In this document: in pieces, positions 9,390-17,008 of the stretch
How positions within the stretch are numbered: the first letter of the stretch is position 1
Layout of the letters: the number at the start of each line of letters is the position of its first letter
NCBI RefSeq assembly: GCF_027247405.1
Contig: NZ_CP097463.1
Span: 3,472,001 to 3,536,000, forward strand
Length of the DNA stretch: 64,000 bases
Source of the DNA: Jatrophihabitans cynanchi
GTDB taxonomy: Bacteria > Actinomycetota > Actinomycetes > Mycobacteriales > Jatrophihabitantaceae
Reading direction: 5' to 3'
Notes under the pieces: generated by a model
What the model was told of the DNA's origin: nothing
The model's database searches: none
Seen by the model: the letters and a program-made list of their open reading frames with translations, nothing else
Translations under genes and position numbers: made by a program

Positions 9390-10733
9390 TCACACTGCGC
9401 CGAGGCCCTGGATCCGCTCCAGCGCGGCCAGTGCCGTCTCGTCGGCGGTCGGCAGGGTGTGCAGGTACTTGCCGGTCGTGGCGATGCTGGCGTGGCCGAG
9501 CCGCTCCTTGACGACCTGCAGGTCGGCGCCGCCGGCGAGTAGCCACGATGCGTGCGAGTGCCGCAGGTCGTGCAGCCGGGGACGCGGTTCGAGGTTCGCG
9601 GCCGCGCACGCCGGCGTCCACACCCGCTGCCGGAACCATTGGCCGGGGACGTGGCCGTCGCTGTCACGTACTCGCGGTTGCCGCGGGGAGTCGAGGCCGG
9701 CAGCGCGGCGGGTGGACCGGTACTCGGCGAAGGCGGCGCGGCAGTGCTCGCAGCGGCAGCGGCCGGCGGTGTACGCCGAGAGCGTGCCGTGCACGTAGCG
9801 GCGCCCCGCCGGGTTCGGTTCGGTCAGCCCGAGCTGGTCGACCGACATCAGCAGGCGTCGCGGCGCGGGGGCAAGGAAGTGCGCCAGGTTGAAGAGCAGC
9901 TCATCGTCGTGAATGTCGTACTCGTCGATGTGCCGGACCAGCTCCGCGACGAGCGTGGGGGACAGCTTGAACCTGCGCGGTCGCTTGTTCTTCGGGTACG
10001 GCTTGACGAGGAAGCGGCCGCCGTCGGGGTGGTGCGCGGGGTTCAGTTCGACGACGGAGCGGCGCACGGTGAGGATGCCGGACGGCCGGTCGAGGTCCAT
10101 CGGTCGCAACTCGGTGAGCTCGCCCCAGCGCAGCCCGGACCCGATCGCGGTCTGGATGAGCAGCCGGGCGACGCCCGACGGCAGCGCCTCCTGCAGCGCT
10201 CGCATCTCCGCGGGTGTCAGGATCCGGTACTCCTTCACGGGCACCGTGGGTGTCTTGACGCCCTTGCACGGGTGCAGCGCCACGACAAAGTCGTTGAGGG
10301 CGGTCGTGAACACCGCCGACAGGATGATCTTCAGGTGACGGATCTGCGCCGGACTCACGCCGGCGTCGCTCAACTCGGTCACCCACTGGCGCACGTGCAT
10401 CGGCAGGATCTCGCGGATCTTCATCGTCCCGAACCAGGGCAGGATGCGCCGGTCGAGGCAGTAGCGGTAGCTCTCCCGCGTACTCGGCTCGAGCACGTGG
10501 TTCGGGAACCAGCGGCCGTTCACGTACTCGGCGAACCGCAAGCTCCGGTCGGCCGCGTCGCCGCCACGCCCAGACCGCTCCAGCGCCTCGGCCGCCTGGA
10601 TCGCGAGCGTGGCCGCGCGCTTGGTCGCGAACGTGCCTGCCGACCGCTGGTGCCCGCGTGCGTCGCGGTACTGCGCGGTCCAGCGCACTCCGCTGGCGAG
10701 CACCCGCTTCTTCGGCGTGGCCACCGCGCTCAC
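9390..10733 (-). CDS. Tyrosine recombinase (phage/ICE-type integrase)
   Basis: Site-specific recombinase of about 447 residues that would integrate and excise the island. An N-terminal arm-binding region ([18 protein letters not shown]) is followed by a SAM-like core-binding domain and a catalytic domain. The catalytic domain has the first Arg in GSGLRWGEL, the HxLR box in [13 protein letters not shown] and the terminal His/Tyr in [14 protein letters not shown]. Between the first Arg and the HxLR box is an insert, [17 protein letters not shown], with a Cys/His pattern found in some actinophage proteins. I prefer the GTG at 10733, since an ATG at 10778 would put the phased repeats inside the gene. 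It lies about 140 bases from the tRNA fragment, the usual int-att arrangement. Confidence 0.93.
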   Translation of the reverse strand: MSAVATPKKRVLASGVRWTAQYRDARGHQRSAGTFATKRAATLAIQAAEALERSGRGGDAADRSLRFAEYVNGRWFPNHVLEPSTRESYRYCLDRRILPWFGTMKIREILPMHVRQWVTELSDAGVSPAQIRHLKIILSAVFTTALNDFVVALHPCKGVKTPTVPVKEYRILTPAEMRALQEALPSGVARLLIQTAIGSGLRWGELTELRPMDLDRPSGILTVRRSVVELNPAHHPDGGRFLVKPYPKNKRPRRFKLSPTLVAELVRHIDEYDIHDDELLFNLAHFLAPAPRRLLMSVDQLGLTEPNPAGRRYVHGTLSAYTAGRCRCEHCRAAFAEYRSTRRAAGLDSPRQPRVRDSDGHVPGQWFRQRVWTPACAAANLEPRPRLHDLRHSHASWLLAGGADLQVVKERLGHASIATTGKYLHTLPTADETALAALERIQGLGAV

Positions 10734-10760
10734 CCCTGTCCACGATCTGTCCACAAAACA

Positions 10761-10798
10761 GCCGACACGAGCCAACATCAGCCGACACGCGCCGACAC
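10761..10798. repeat. Four direct repeats in 10-base phase upstream of the integrase
   Basis: GCCGACAC occurs at 10761, 10781 and 10791, with a variant GCCAACAT at 10771, so four copies are spaced exactly 10 bases apart on one face of the helix. The position, between int and the tRNA fragment, fits arm-type integrase or excisionase binding sites that could also regulate int. Function is inferred. Confidence 0.6.
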
Positions 10799-10813
10799 TG
10801 GTGCGGCTCAGAA

Positions 10814-10832
10814 ACCCTTATCGGATAAGGGT
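10814..10832. promoter_or_regulatory. Perfect palindrome between integrase and att site
   Basis: ACCCTTATCGGATAAGGGT has two perfect 9-base arms around one central G. It is too short-looped for a typical terminator and has no T-run, so a dimeric repressor operator or recombination accessory site is more likely. It lies between the phased repeats and the tRNA fragment. Confidence 0.5.
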
Positions 10833-10844
10833 ATTCGGGAAATG

Positions 10845-10868
10845 GATGAGCGGCAAGATGAGCGGAAG
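10845..10868. repeat. Imperfect 12-base tandem repeat next to the att site
   Basis: GATGAGCGGCAA at 10845 is followed directly by GATGAGCGGAAG at 10857, identical at 10 of 12 positions, six bases before the tRNA fragment begins. It may be a further protein-binding site of the attachment region. Confidence 0.4.
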
Positions 10869-10874
10869 ATCGCG

Positions 10875-10916
10875 CTCATAACCCAGAGGTCGCAGGTTCA
10901 AATCCTGCCCCCGCTA
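10875..10916 (+). other. Attachment site: 3' fragment of tRNA-Met (CAT anticodon)
   Basis: The sequence begins with the anticodon loop CTCATAA and continues with the 3' anticodon strand CCCAG and a perfect T-arm (GCAGG 10892-10896, loop TTCAAAT, CCTGC 10904-10908). It ends with acceptor strand CCCCGCT and discriminator A at 10916. No 5' half is present: the bases before the loop (TCGCG) do not pair with CCCAG. A tRNA truncated exactly at the anticodon loop beside a tyrosine integrase is the signature of an att site. The 3' end points right, so the element extends left. Confidence 0.85.
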
Positions 10917-10921
10917 CAACG

Positions 10922-10950
10922 ACGAAGGCCCCGGATTCCGGGGCCTTCGT
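10922..10950 (+). terminator. Intrinsic terminator of the disrupted tRNA
   Basis: A perfect 13-base-pair stem (ACGAAGGCCCCGG with CCGGGGCCTTCGT) with an ATT loop is followed by TCATTTC. It sits six bases past the tRNA 3' end, so it is probably the original tRNA terminator retained on the chromosome side of the insertion. Confidence 0.85.
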
Positions 10951-11421
10951 TCATTTCTAAGATCGTCGCAGTTGATCTTGGAATTCCCGATGACCGTCAA
11001 ACGACCGTCAGCCTTGCGCCAGTTCCGGCCCACCGCGGCCGGTCGACACGCGTCCAGCCGCTCCGCGGGGAAGCGGCAGCAGGCGCACCGACGCCGCCCT
11101 TGCGGACCAGCTGTCAAGCAGGGACCCGAGTGACCGGGCGGGTCGCCGATCGGCCCCAAGATCCGTCGATCTGCGCGGGCCGGCACGAGTGATACGCGGC
11201 GCGCAGATGAGGTCATATAGGCGGCCCTGACCTGGAACGGCCGTGCACTTCGTCGTCGGAATCCGGTACGAAGTCCTTGGGCGCGGGCCACCAGCGCCGA
11301 GCTGAAACAGCCGTCGTTATCGCCTCACCCTCTCCGCGCGGCCGAGCACGCACGAGGCGATCGGTCCAATGACGCTAGCCTGCGGCCAGTGCCGACGCAG
11401 GCGCAGGAGCCGAGGGGCAAT
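10951..11421. other. Intergenic region without a recognisable gene
   Basis: About 470 bases of chromosome side after the attachment site. No convincing coding sequence was seen on either strand. An 8-base repeat GACCGTCA occurs at 10992 and 11003, and AAGATC/GATCTT form a small inverted repeat at 10959-10979. Neither has an obvious role. Confidence 0.5.
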
Positions 11422-11967
11422 GTGAAGGACGTACTACTACTGATTGTTGGTGCCGTGCTCGGGGTGGCGGCAACCGAGTTCTGGGCAACGTCGCGCCGGA
11501 TATCAGACGGGGTGCGGCGTCGGCGCGCAGCTGAGAACCGTCAAGAGCGTGAGGCTCAGCAAAGTCAAGCCATCGTTCAGAGATTCGCGGATGCTGGGGT
11601 CGGCCTCTATAGGACCGCGACATTCTCTCGAGCGATCACGATCCCGTTCTTGCATGACGCAAGCCTTCCGATAAGGGGGCCCCTGCCGCCGGATGCAGAT
11701 CGCTTCCTCACCGTGACGGACCCAAAGCGGACCGATTTTCGTGTCGATCAAAAGACGATCCGCCGTCAACTGCTTGCGGGCGCGAATCTCTGGGACGGGA
11801 ACGTTCTCTACATGCGCCGACCACCGGACCGAGCGCAGCAGTACCCCCTTCTGGAAGCAGGAGTCTGCAACTACTTCTCGTACGTGACCGAGAAGGACCG
11901 GGCGATGCGGCGAACCGGCAACTGCCTAGGGCAGTGCGCGCCAGAATCGCCGGACACGACCCGGTGA
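11422..11967 (+). CDS. Membrane-anchored hypothetical protein
   Basis: I start at the GTG at 11422, preceded by GAGGGG; a GTG eleven codons upstream is in frame. The product of about 181 residues opens with one hydrophobic segment (VKDVLLLIVGAVLGVAATEFW) followed by a basic, charged stretch rich in Arg/Gln/Glu. This suggests an N-terminal anchor with a cytoplasmic domain. The remainder matches no family I recognise. The C-terminal tail (CLGQCAPESPDTTR) is low in structure and runs up to the truncated AbiEii gene on the other strand, so the end may have been altered by the same rearrangement. Confidence 0.55.
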   Translation: MKDVLLLIVGAVLGVAATEFWATSRRISDGVRRRRAAENRQEREAQQSQAIVQRFADAGVGLYRTATFSRAITIPFLHDASLPIRGPLPPDADRFLTVTDPKRTDFRVDQKTIRRQLLAGANLWDGNVLYMRRPPDRAQQYPLLEAGVCNYFSYVTEKDRAMRRTGNCLGQCAPESPDTTR

Positions 11968-12007
11968 TTTGGGTGGCTGCCCGCCACCGTAGTGAAACGG
12001 ATCGCCG

Positions 12008-12523
12008 TCATCGCCGACCCCGAACACCGCCATGTTTGACGGCAACGGCCCGCCCGTGAGCAGTGGCCGCGGGTCGACACCGTGTTCCATGGCGCGATCG
12101 CGACGGTGGTGGTGGTGTTCGAGTGAACCAGTGGGGAACCAGGTACCCGCGTCGCCAGTAACTGCCTTGCTTGCCGCCACTCTTCACGTCGCTGGGTTCG
12201 CCCAGCGATGCTGTGGCGGCGCTGTTCAGCATCGCCTTCAACGCGTTCTTGGTGGCGTTGTCGGAGGGATGCCCACCGACGACCAGGAGGTCGAGGTCCT
12301 CGGAGAAGCGCCTTATGATGCGCAGCTTCTCCAGGCTCGTCCCTCCTTTGAAGATCACCTCGCCTGGATGCGACAGGGTGATGGCGCGGAGCGCTTCGCA
12401 GACCCAGTAGTCCTTCTCGACAGCGAGAGGCAGGACGCCGAGCTGCTCGGCGGCGGCGAGGATCGCCGCAGCGAACTGTTCAGGCGCGGCGTCCCGCCAC
12501 CGTCTCGCTTCAGGATTCGTCAC
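12008..12523 (-). pseudogene. abiEii: AbiEii/MenT-type nucleotidyltransferase toxin, C-terminally truncated
   Basis: The first 100 or so residues carry the AbiEii hallmarks: LAVEKDYWVCEALRAI, then FKGGTSLEKLRIIRRFSEDLDLL, the nucleotidyltransferase core with the catalytic SEDLDL acidic pair. After GSYWRRGYLVPHWF the translation becomes Pro/Arg-rich and unlike the family, and the product (171 residues) is much shorter than usual for AbiEii. I read this as a frameshift or deletion that removed the C-terminal half. The GTG start overlaps the antitoxin stop as GTGA, as expected for an AbiE operon. It may no longer be toxic. Confidence 0.7.
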
Positions 12524-13227
12524 GAGACATCCCGAAGCGCTCGAATCGCCTCAGCGGTCGTGCGCTCGTCCGGTTCGGGCACCTTCTCGGCGAGGTCCGG
12601 CCGGTCGGCGAATCGAAGCAGCCGGCGCAGCCGCGCACGAACCTGGCCCGGCTCGGTCTGCGAGGCACGCGCCACCCGATCCGCCCGAGCCTGCCCGGAG
12701 ACCAAAAGGTCACGCAGCCGCGTCCACGCTTCGGCGGGGGGAACTTCGACAGCCCGCTCCCAGGATTCGAGAATCTCGAGCAGCGCCACCTCGGTGGGGT
12801 TGAGCCCCGCCTTCACGCGGCCCGTCCGGGCCGGCCGTGCAGCGAACTTGACGCTGCCGACGCCCTCTGGGGCCCGGGTCGGGACCGCAATCTCGGCTCG
12901 ACGCGGCACCTGCGTCGACAGGTGCAGCAGGTTCGCTGCGTATAGGCCGGCCGGCCCGACCCCGGGGCCCGGCGCCAGCTCGCGAACGAGCGCATCGGTC
13001 GGGGGCGGGCTCATACCCAGCGGTGACTTGGTGCCGCGCCAGTACAGGCCGCGCCGGACACGGCGCAAGTCGCCCTCGGCGACGAGGTCGGCCAGGAGAT
13101 GCTTCTTCGTCGACGCTGCGCCGGCGATCTCCTCAGGACGCCAGAACCGGTTGCGGGAACGCACGATGCGCTGACGCTCACGCAGCGGCGTGGTCCTGTC
13201 GCGCAAGCCCGCGGCCGAGCTGGCCAT
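12520..13227 (-). CDS. abiEi: AbiEi-type antitoxin/transcriptional repressor
   Basis: A 235-residue protein with an N-terminal winged-helix region (EEIAGAASTKKHLLADLVAEGDLRRVRRGLYW) of the AbiEi/DUF6088 type, and a C-terminal domain that in the family neutralises the nucleotidyltransferase. ATG at 13227 with GGGAGGA eight bases upstream. It is the first gene of the pair, and the promoter region carries a 17-base direct repeat that is a good candidate autoregulatory operator. The protein appears complete although its toxin partner is short. Confidence 0.8.
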   Translation of the reverse strand: MASSAAGLRDRTTPLRERQRIVRSRNRFWRPEEIAGAASTKKHLLADLVAEGDLRRVRRGLYWRGTKSPLGMSPPPTDALVRELAPGPGVGPAGLYAANLLHLSTQVPRRAEIAVPTRAPEGVGSVKFAARPARTGRVKAGLNPTEVALLEILESWERAVEVPPAEAWTRLRDLLVSGQARADRVARASQTEPGQVRARLRRLLRFADRPDLAEKVPEPDERTTAEAIRALRDVS

Positions 13228-13252
13228 GGCATCCTCCCTTCCTGCAAGACGA

Positions 13253-13302
13253 TACGTGAAAGTTCCCTATCTGCCAACAAGGCAGTACGTGAAAGTTCCC
13301 TA
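13253..13302. promoter_or_regulatory. Direct-repeat operator upstream of abiEi
   Basis: TACGTGAAAGTTCCCTA occurs twice without mismatch, at 13253-13269 and 13286-13302, 33 bases apart (about three helical turns) and 26 bases before the abiEi start. AbiEi proteins repress their own operon by binding repeats in the promoter, so this is the likely operator. Confidence 0.7.
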
Positions 13303-13380
13303 ATTGCATCGTGGCCCCCGGAGCGCGGCCTTGTGTCTCGCGCGGAGAAGGTCGGTCATCGCCCCGTGTGCTTCACTCGG

Positions 13381-13743
13381 TCAGTGCCGTCCGATGATCC
13401 CGCAGAGCTGATCAACCGGCTTGTATCCGGTATGTCTTTGCCGGAGCAGCGCGAACTGATGACGACGTTGCTGGACCAGCGGAGCGCCGGCTGGCTGAGC
13501 GACCTGCGTGAGCAACGAGTAGTACTGCGGACGTGCCTTCATGGAATGGATGATCATCTCGTTACCGCTGTCAAAGAGGGGGACCGTGAGTTCCAGCAGG
13601 CGGCTGCGGGTGTCGAAGCCGAGACGGAACTCCGCGATGGGTGGTTCTTCTGTCTCGGGCTCGCGAACAAGGGCGTGCTCGGCGGCGTAGATCGAATCCT
13701 CGGGGTCTATACCGTGCTTGAGCGCCGAGTCGTGGACATGCAC
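13381..13743 (-). CDS. Toxin of an RHH-antitoxin-linked toxin-antitoxin pair
   Basis: A 120-residue protein starting HDSALKHGIDPEDSIYAAEHAL and continuing with RLGFDTRSRLLELTV, GNEMIIHSMKARPQYYSLL. This matches the small actinobacterial toxin family usually found next to CopG-type antitoxins. The family normally ends soon after the ARPQY motif; here about 45 extra residues follow, suggesting loss of the original stop. The GTG start overlaps the antitoxin stop by one base. Biochemical activity is not known from sequence; an RNase-like role is only an analogy with BrnT/RelE-type toxins. Confidence 0.65.
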   Translation of the reverse strand: MHVHDSALKHGIDPEDSIYAAEHALVREPETEEPPIAEFRLGFDTRSRLLELTVPLFDSGNEMIIHSMKARPQYYSLLTQVAQPAGAPLVQQRRHQFALLRQRHTGYKPVDQLCGIIGRH

Positions 13744-14024
13744 TAGGCCACGTGGATCCAGGCGCGAACCGCCTCGCGGATCGCTTCCGACCGGCTGATG
13801 CCGCCCTGCCGTGCCTTCTCACCGAGCGCCTCGAGCAACTCGTCGTCCATGCGAACTGGAATCACTGTGCTCTCCCCTTCGGCGTCGGGGTTGAGTTTGG
13901 GCCGGCCGCGCTTACGAAGCTGTTCAACGTCGTAACCACGTTCGGCACGCTCGACCGCCTTCGCGATCAGCTCCTCGGTAACGGGCGTGCCGCCGATGGT
14001 CCCGCCTTCGTACTTCTTCGCCAT
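13743..14024 (-). CDS. CopG/RHH-family antitoxin
   Basis: A 93-residue protein whose C-terminal third (STVIPVRMDDELLEALGEKA and SRSEAIREAVRAWI) is a ribbon-helix-helix DNA-binding domain. A basic linker RKRGRPKL precedes it, and the N-terminus (MAKKYEGGTIGGTPVTEELI) is typical of actinobacterial antitoxins of this kind. It probably binds the toxin encoded next and represses the operon through the palindrome lying seven bases before its ATG. No Shine-Dalgarno sequence is visible, so translation may be leaderless. Confidence 0.8.
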   Translation of the reverse strand: MAKKYEGGTIGGTPVTEELIAKAVERAERGYDVEQLRKRGRPKLNPDAEGESTVIPVRMDDELLEALGEKARQGGISRSEAIREAVRAWIHVA

Positions 14025-14030
14025 GAGATT

Positions 14031-14043
14031 ACTGTAATACAGT
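14031..14043. promoter_or_regulatory. Palindromic operator/-10 region of the RHH toxin-antitoxin operon
   Basis: ACTGTAATACAGT is a perfect 6-base inverted repeat around one A, seven bases upstream of the antitoxin ATG on the minus strand. Its AT content and position fit an overlapping -10 element and RHH-protein operator. Confidence 0.6.
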
Positions 14044-14584
14044 TCCTAGTCGCAAACAAGGAACCTCTGGTCGGAGCGGAGTCTGCCAGCCTCCTCGCAT
14101 GAACAGCGATTACGGGTGGTTTCCGACCGCCAATCCGATCTCGGACACCCCGGCGCGAGAGCTGCCGCACGATATCGCCTCGGTCGCCCGATTGTGGGTC
14201 AGCACCGTGTACGACGACCTGCGCTGCGCCGGACCGGATCGCGCCACGCGCTCGCTGAAAACCGCGGCCGCCGACAGCAGCGGTGCACGCTTCGTCACCC
14301 GCACTTCAGAGACACCGTCGGCTCGCTGATGCCGTGCTCGGCGATTGCGAGCGGTCGCATGTGGAAGCTGACGATCCGACCTGCGCCGGAGTGGATGCGC
14401 ACGCCTGGCGTCACTCCGGCAGAGCCGGCGAGCAGGAATTGCCCGCCACTAGCGCAAACGGCCACACTTCTATTGTGCAACTCGCCACGCTCCCGTTGAG
14501 CAACTCGCCACTCCGGTGACTGTGGGTCCTGCCAAGGCGCGTCGGCGCATCCGCAAGACTCCACGGTGTCGCCGTCTTGCGCGG
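14044..14584. other. Region without a convincing gene
   Basis: About 540 bases. Short open frames exist on both strands (for example 14099-14329 plus, 76 codons), but none has a family signature or a clear ribosome-binding site. A 12-base direct repeat GCAACTCGCCAC lies at 14477 and 14500. The region may be debris of past insertions between the toxin-antitoxin genes and the ordinary chromosome. Confidence 0.45.
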
Positions 14585-16015
14585 TCATCGCGTGACCTCA
14601 GGCAGGAGGACGGCAGCAAGCACCGCGGCGGCGAGGCAGATCGCGGCGTCGATGCCGGTCGCTGCCCGGAGCCCGATCAGTACGCCATGGTCGTGGGCGA
14701 CGCCGGTTGCTACGGCGGACATGATCGGAGTGCCGAGGGTGATGCCGAGCTGTTGGCTCATGGTCGCAAGTCCGGTCGCCAGTCCCTGTTCGTCGTCGGG
14801 CCGGCCGCTGGTCGCGGTGACCATGAACCCGACGATGGCCACGAGGTTTGCGATGCCGCCCAGGAACGTCGCGGCGAGCACGAGGGCCAGCCAGGCGTCG
14901 GCCCGGCCGATGGCGATCATGGGCCCGGTGGCGACCGCCTGCACCGTCAATGCGATGGCCATCGCGGCCTGGTTCCCCGCACGCCCGATCAGGCGTGGGC
15001 CGAGCATTCCGCCGAGGACGGTGCCGATTCCGAGGACTGCGAACGACAGGCCGGCCTGCAGCGGGCTGAACCCGAGAACGTGCTGCAGATAAAGGGTTAG
15101 CAAGAACACCAGTGACGTCTCGGTGGCGAAGGCCAGGACCCCCACGACGTTGCCGGTGGCCACGCTGCGATGCCGCAGGACCCGGAGAGGAACGAGAGGG
15201 TCCCGCACACGCTGCTCGATGAGCGTGAACGCGACCAGCAGCAGTGCGGCGGCCAGGAGGGGGAGCCATGCGTGCCGATCGCCCCAGCCATGTTCCCCAG
15301 CCTGTGTGAGTCCGTACGTCAGGGCAGTGAGCGCGGCGGTGACCGTTGCGGCACCGAGTACATCGAGTGGACGCCGCGCCGTGGACGGCGTTTCGTCCAG
15401 CACACGCGGCCCGAGCGCGAGCACCCCCACAGCGATGATGACGTTCAGGAAGAACGCCCACCGCCAGCTGATCAGGTCCGTGAGCAGCCCGCCGGCAACT
15501 GCTCCGGAGGTGAACCCGGCCGCCATCAGAGCCCCGTTCAGACCGAGGGCACGGTCGCGGCGAGGCCCTTCAGGGAAGATCGTCGTCAGCAGTGACAGCG
15601 CCGCCGGAACGACAGCCGCGGTGGCCAGGCCTTGGGCGAGGCGGGCGACGATCAGCAGGGACGGTGACTGTGCGAGACCACCGGTGAGTGACGCAAGGCC
15701 CAGCAGCCCGATGCCTGCCAGGAACTGGCGACGCCGCCCGAACAGATCGGCGCACCGGCCGAACAGGAGCGTGAATCCGGCCGCACAGATCGCGAAGGCG
15801 GTCGAGATCCACTGCAGGCCGGCGAGGCTGAATCCGACGTCGGCCCCGATGCGCGGCAAGGCGACATTGAGGATCGAGAAATCGACGGCGAGAACGAAAC
15901 TCGCCGTGAGCAGCACTGCCAGGGCGGCCCTGGCCCGCCGGTCGCCGAGATCCGTGGGCGTCTGCGAGAGCGATCGCAGGCGGCTGGCGACAGAGGCTTC
16001 GGTGTGCGTGGTCAT
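14585..16015 (-). CDS. MFS drug-efflux transporter (DHA2/EmrB-QacA type)
   Basis: A 476-residue major facilitator predicted to have 14 transmembrane helices, a proton-coupled multidrug exporter of the inner membrane. Visible landmarks are VDFSILNVALPRIG in helix 1, the motif-A loop GRCADLFGRRR after helix 2, and a motif-C-like ALMAAGFTSGAVAGGLL. I start at the ATG at 16015 (MTTHTE) instead of a far-upstream in-frame codon that would run through the divergent regulator. It is transcribed away from the XRE/MmyB regulator, its probable controller. The substrate is unknown. Confidence 0.88.
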   Translation of the reverse strand: MTTHTEASVASRLRSLSQTPTDLGDRRARAALAVLLTASFVLAVDFSILNVALPRIGADVGFSLAGLQWISTAFAICAAGFTLLFGRCADLFGRRRQFLAGIGLLGLASLTGGLAQSPSLLIVARLAQGLATAAVVPAALSLLTTIFPEGPRRDRALGLNGALMAAGFTSGAVAGGLLTDLISWRWAFFLNVIIAVGVLALGPRVLDETPSTARRPLDVLGAATVTAALTALTYGLTQAGEHGWGDRHAWLPLLAAALLLVAFTLIEQRVRDPLVPLRVLRHRSVATGNVVGVLAFATETSLVFLLTLYLQHVLGFSPLQAGLSFAVLGIGTVLGGMLGPRLIGRAGNQAAMAIALTVQAVATGPMIAIGRADAWLALVLAATFLGGIANLVAIVGFMVTATSGRPDDEQGLATGLATMSQQLGITLGTPIMSAVATGVAHDHGVLIGLRAATGIDAAICLAAAVLAAVLLPEVTR

Positions 16016-16117
16016 GGTCACGACGATCGGTGCGCACCGGCAGTGCCCGCCACGCCCGGTCGGGGGTACCTCTGGCAGGGGCAGGCGGCCCGGGTCGCGG
16101 CGCGGGACACTGTACGG

Positions 16118-16993
16118 ATGCCAGAGATCGCTTATGGCCGGCTGGCGGCCGCGGTGGGCGGATCGCCGGTCAATCATCTCGGTGAGTTCCTGCGGAGCCG
16201 CCGGGCAGCTGTCACGCCGGAAGCGGCCGGGCTCGTGACGTGGGGCAGCCGGCGCGTCCCTGGGCTCCGGCGTGAAGAGCTGGCGCAACTCGCCGGCGTC
16301 TCGATCAACTACTACACCCGGCTCGAGCAGGGACAGTCGGCTAACGCATCGGACGCCGTGATCGACGCGATCGCCTCCGCGCTACAGCTTGACGAAGCCG
16401 AACGCGCCCACCTGCGGGCACTGGCCCGCCCCGCGCCCCGGCGGCCCGCGCGGCCGCCACGAGCCGAGACACCGAGCCCGGGCGCGCTACGGCTGCTCGC
16501 TGCGATGTCTGATGTGCCGGCCATGCTGCTCGGGCGACGGGCGGACATTCTCGGCTGGAACACCCTCGGCCACGCCCTGCTCGCCGGCCACCTCGACCCC
16601 GCCGCGCCACAGTCTGCCGCGACCCGCCCCAACCAGCTACGGCTGCTGTTCCTCGACCCGCACACCCGCGAGCTCTACCGGGACTGGGCAGAGGAAGCCG
16701 CTATGGCAGTCGCCTCGCTGCGCTTCCAGGCCACCGGTCAGCAGGACGAGCGGCGCTTGGCAGAACTGATCGGCGAACTCAGCCTGCGCAGCGCCGAGTT
16801 CGCCAGGCTCTGGACCAGACAGGACGTGCGGCTGTGCTCGAGCGGCACCCGCAGACTCCACCACCCGGTCGTCGGCGACCTCGAACTGCGCTTCGAGGCG
16901 CTGCACCTGCCTGACACCGCCGGCCAACGGCTGCTGACACACACCGCCGAACCCGGCAGCAGCTCGGCCGCCGCCCTGGCCCTGTTGGCCTGA
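16118..16993 (+). CDS. XRE-family regulator with MmyB-like ligand-binding domain
   Basis: A 291-residue regulator. Residues about 15-85 form a Cro/CI-type helix-turn-helix with the characteristic LGEFLRSRRAAVTPE opening and VPGLRREELAQLAGVSINYYTRLEQG. The remainder is the MmyB-like domain (DVPAMLLGRRADILGWN, HPVVGDLELRFEALHLP), which in this family binds a small ligand. It is divergent from the MFS gene with 102 bases between starts, the usual arrangement for this regulator class and its transport or reductase target. The ATG at 16118 lacks a strong Shine-Dalgarno sequence. Confidence 0.88.
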   Translation: MPEIAYGRLAAAVGGSPVNHLGEFLRSRRAAVTPEAAGLVTWGSRRVPGLRREELAQLAGVSINYYTRLEQGQSANASDAVIDAIASALQLDEAERAHLRALARPAPRRPARPPRAETPSPGALRLLAAMSDVPAMLLGRRADILGWNTLGHALLAGHLDPAAPQSAATRPNQLRLLFLDPHTRELYRDWAEEAAMAVASLRFQATGQQDERRLAELIGELSLRSAEFARLWTRQDVRLCSSGTRRLHHPVVGDLELRFEALHLPDTAGQRLLTHTAEPGSSSAAALALLA

Positions 16994-17008
16994 CCAGCAC
17001 GAAGTCCC

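Noticed and set aside
10840-10916. Complete tRNA gene
   Set aside because: The 5' acceptor, D-arm and 5' anticodon strand are missing; only the 3' part from the anticodon loop is present.
9552-11192. 546-codon plus-strand open frame opposite the integrase
   Set aside because: Covers the antisense of int and runs through the attachment site and terminator; no recognisable domain.
13099-13746. 215-codon plus-strand open frame opposite the RHH-linked toxin
   Set aside because: The minus-strand toxin matches a family and overlaps its antitoxin correctly; the plus frame also runs through the abiEi operator repeats.
14099-14329. 76-codon plus-strand open frame after the RHH toxin-antitoxin operon
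   Set aside because: No ribosome-binding site, no family signal and a low-complexity C-terminus; left as part of the region without a convincing gene.
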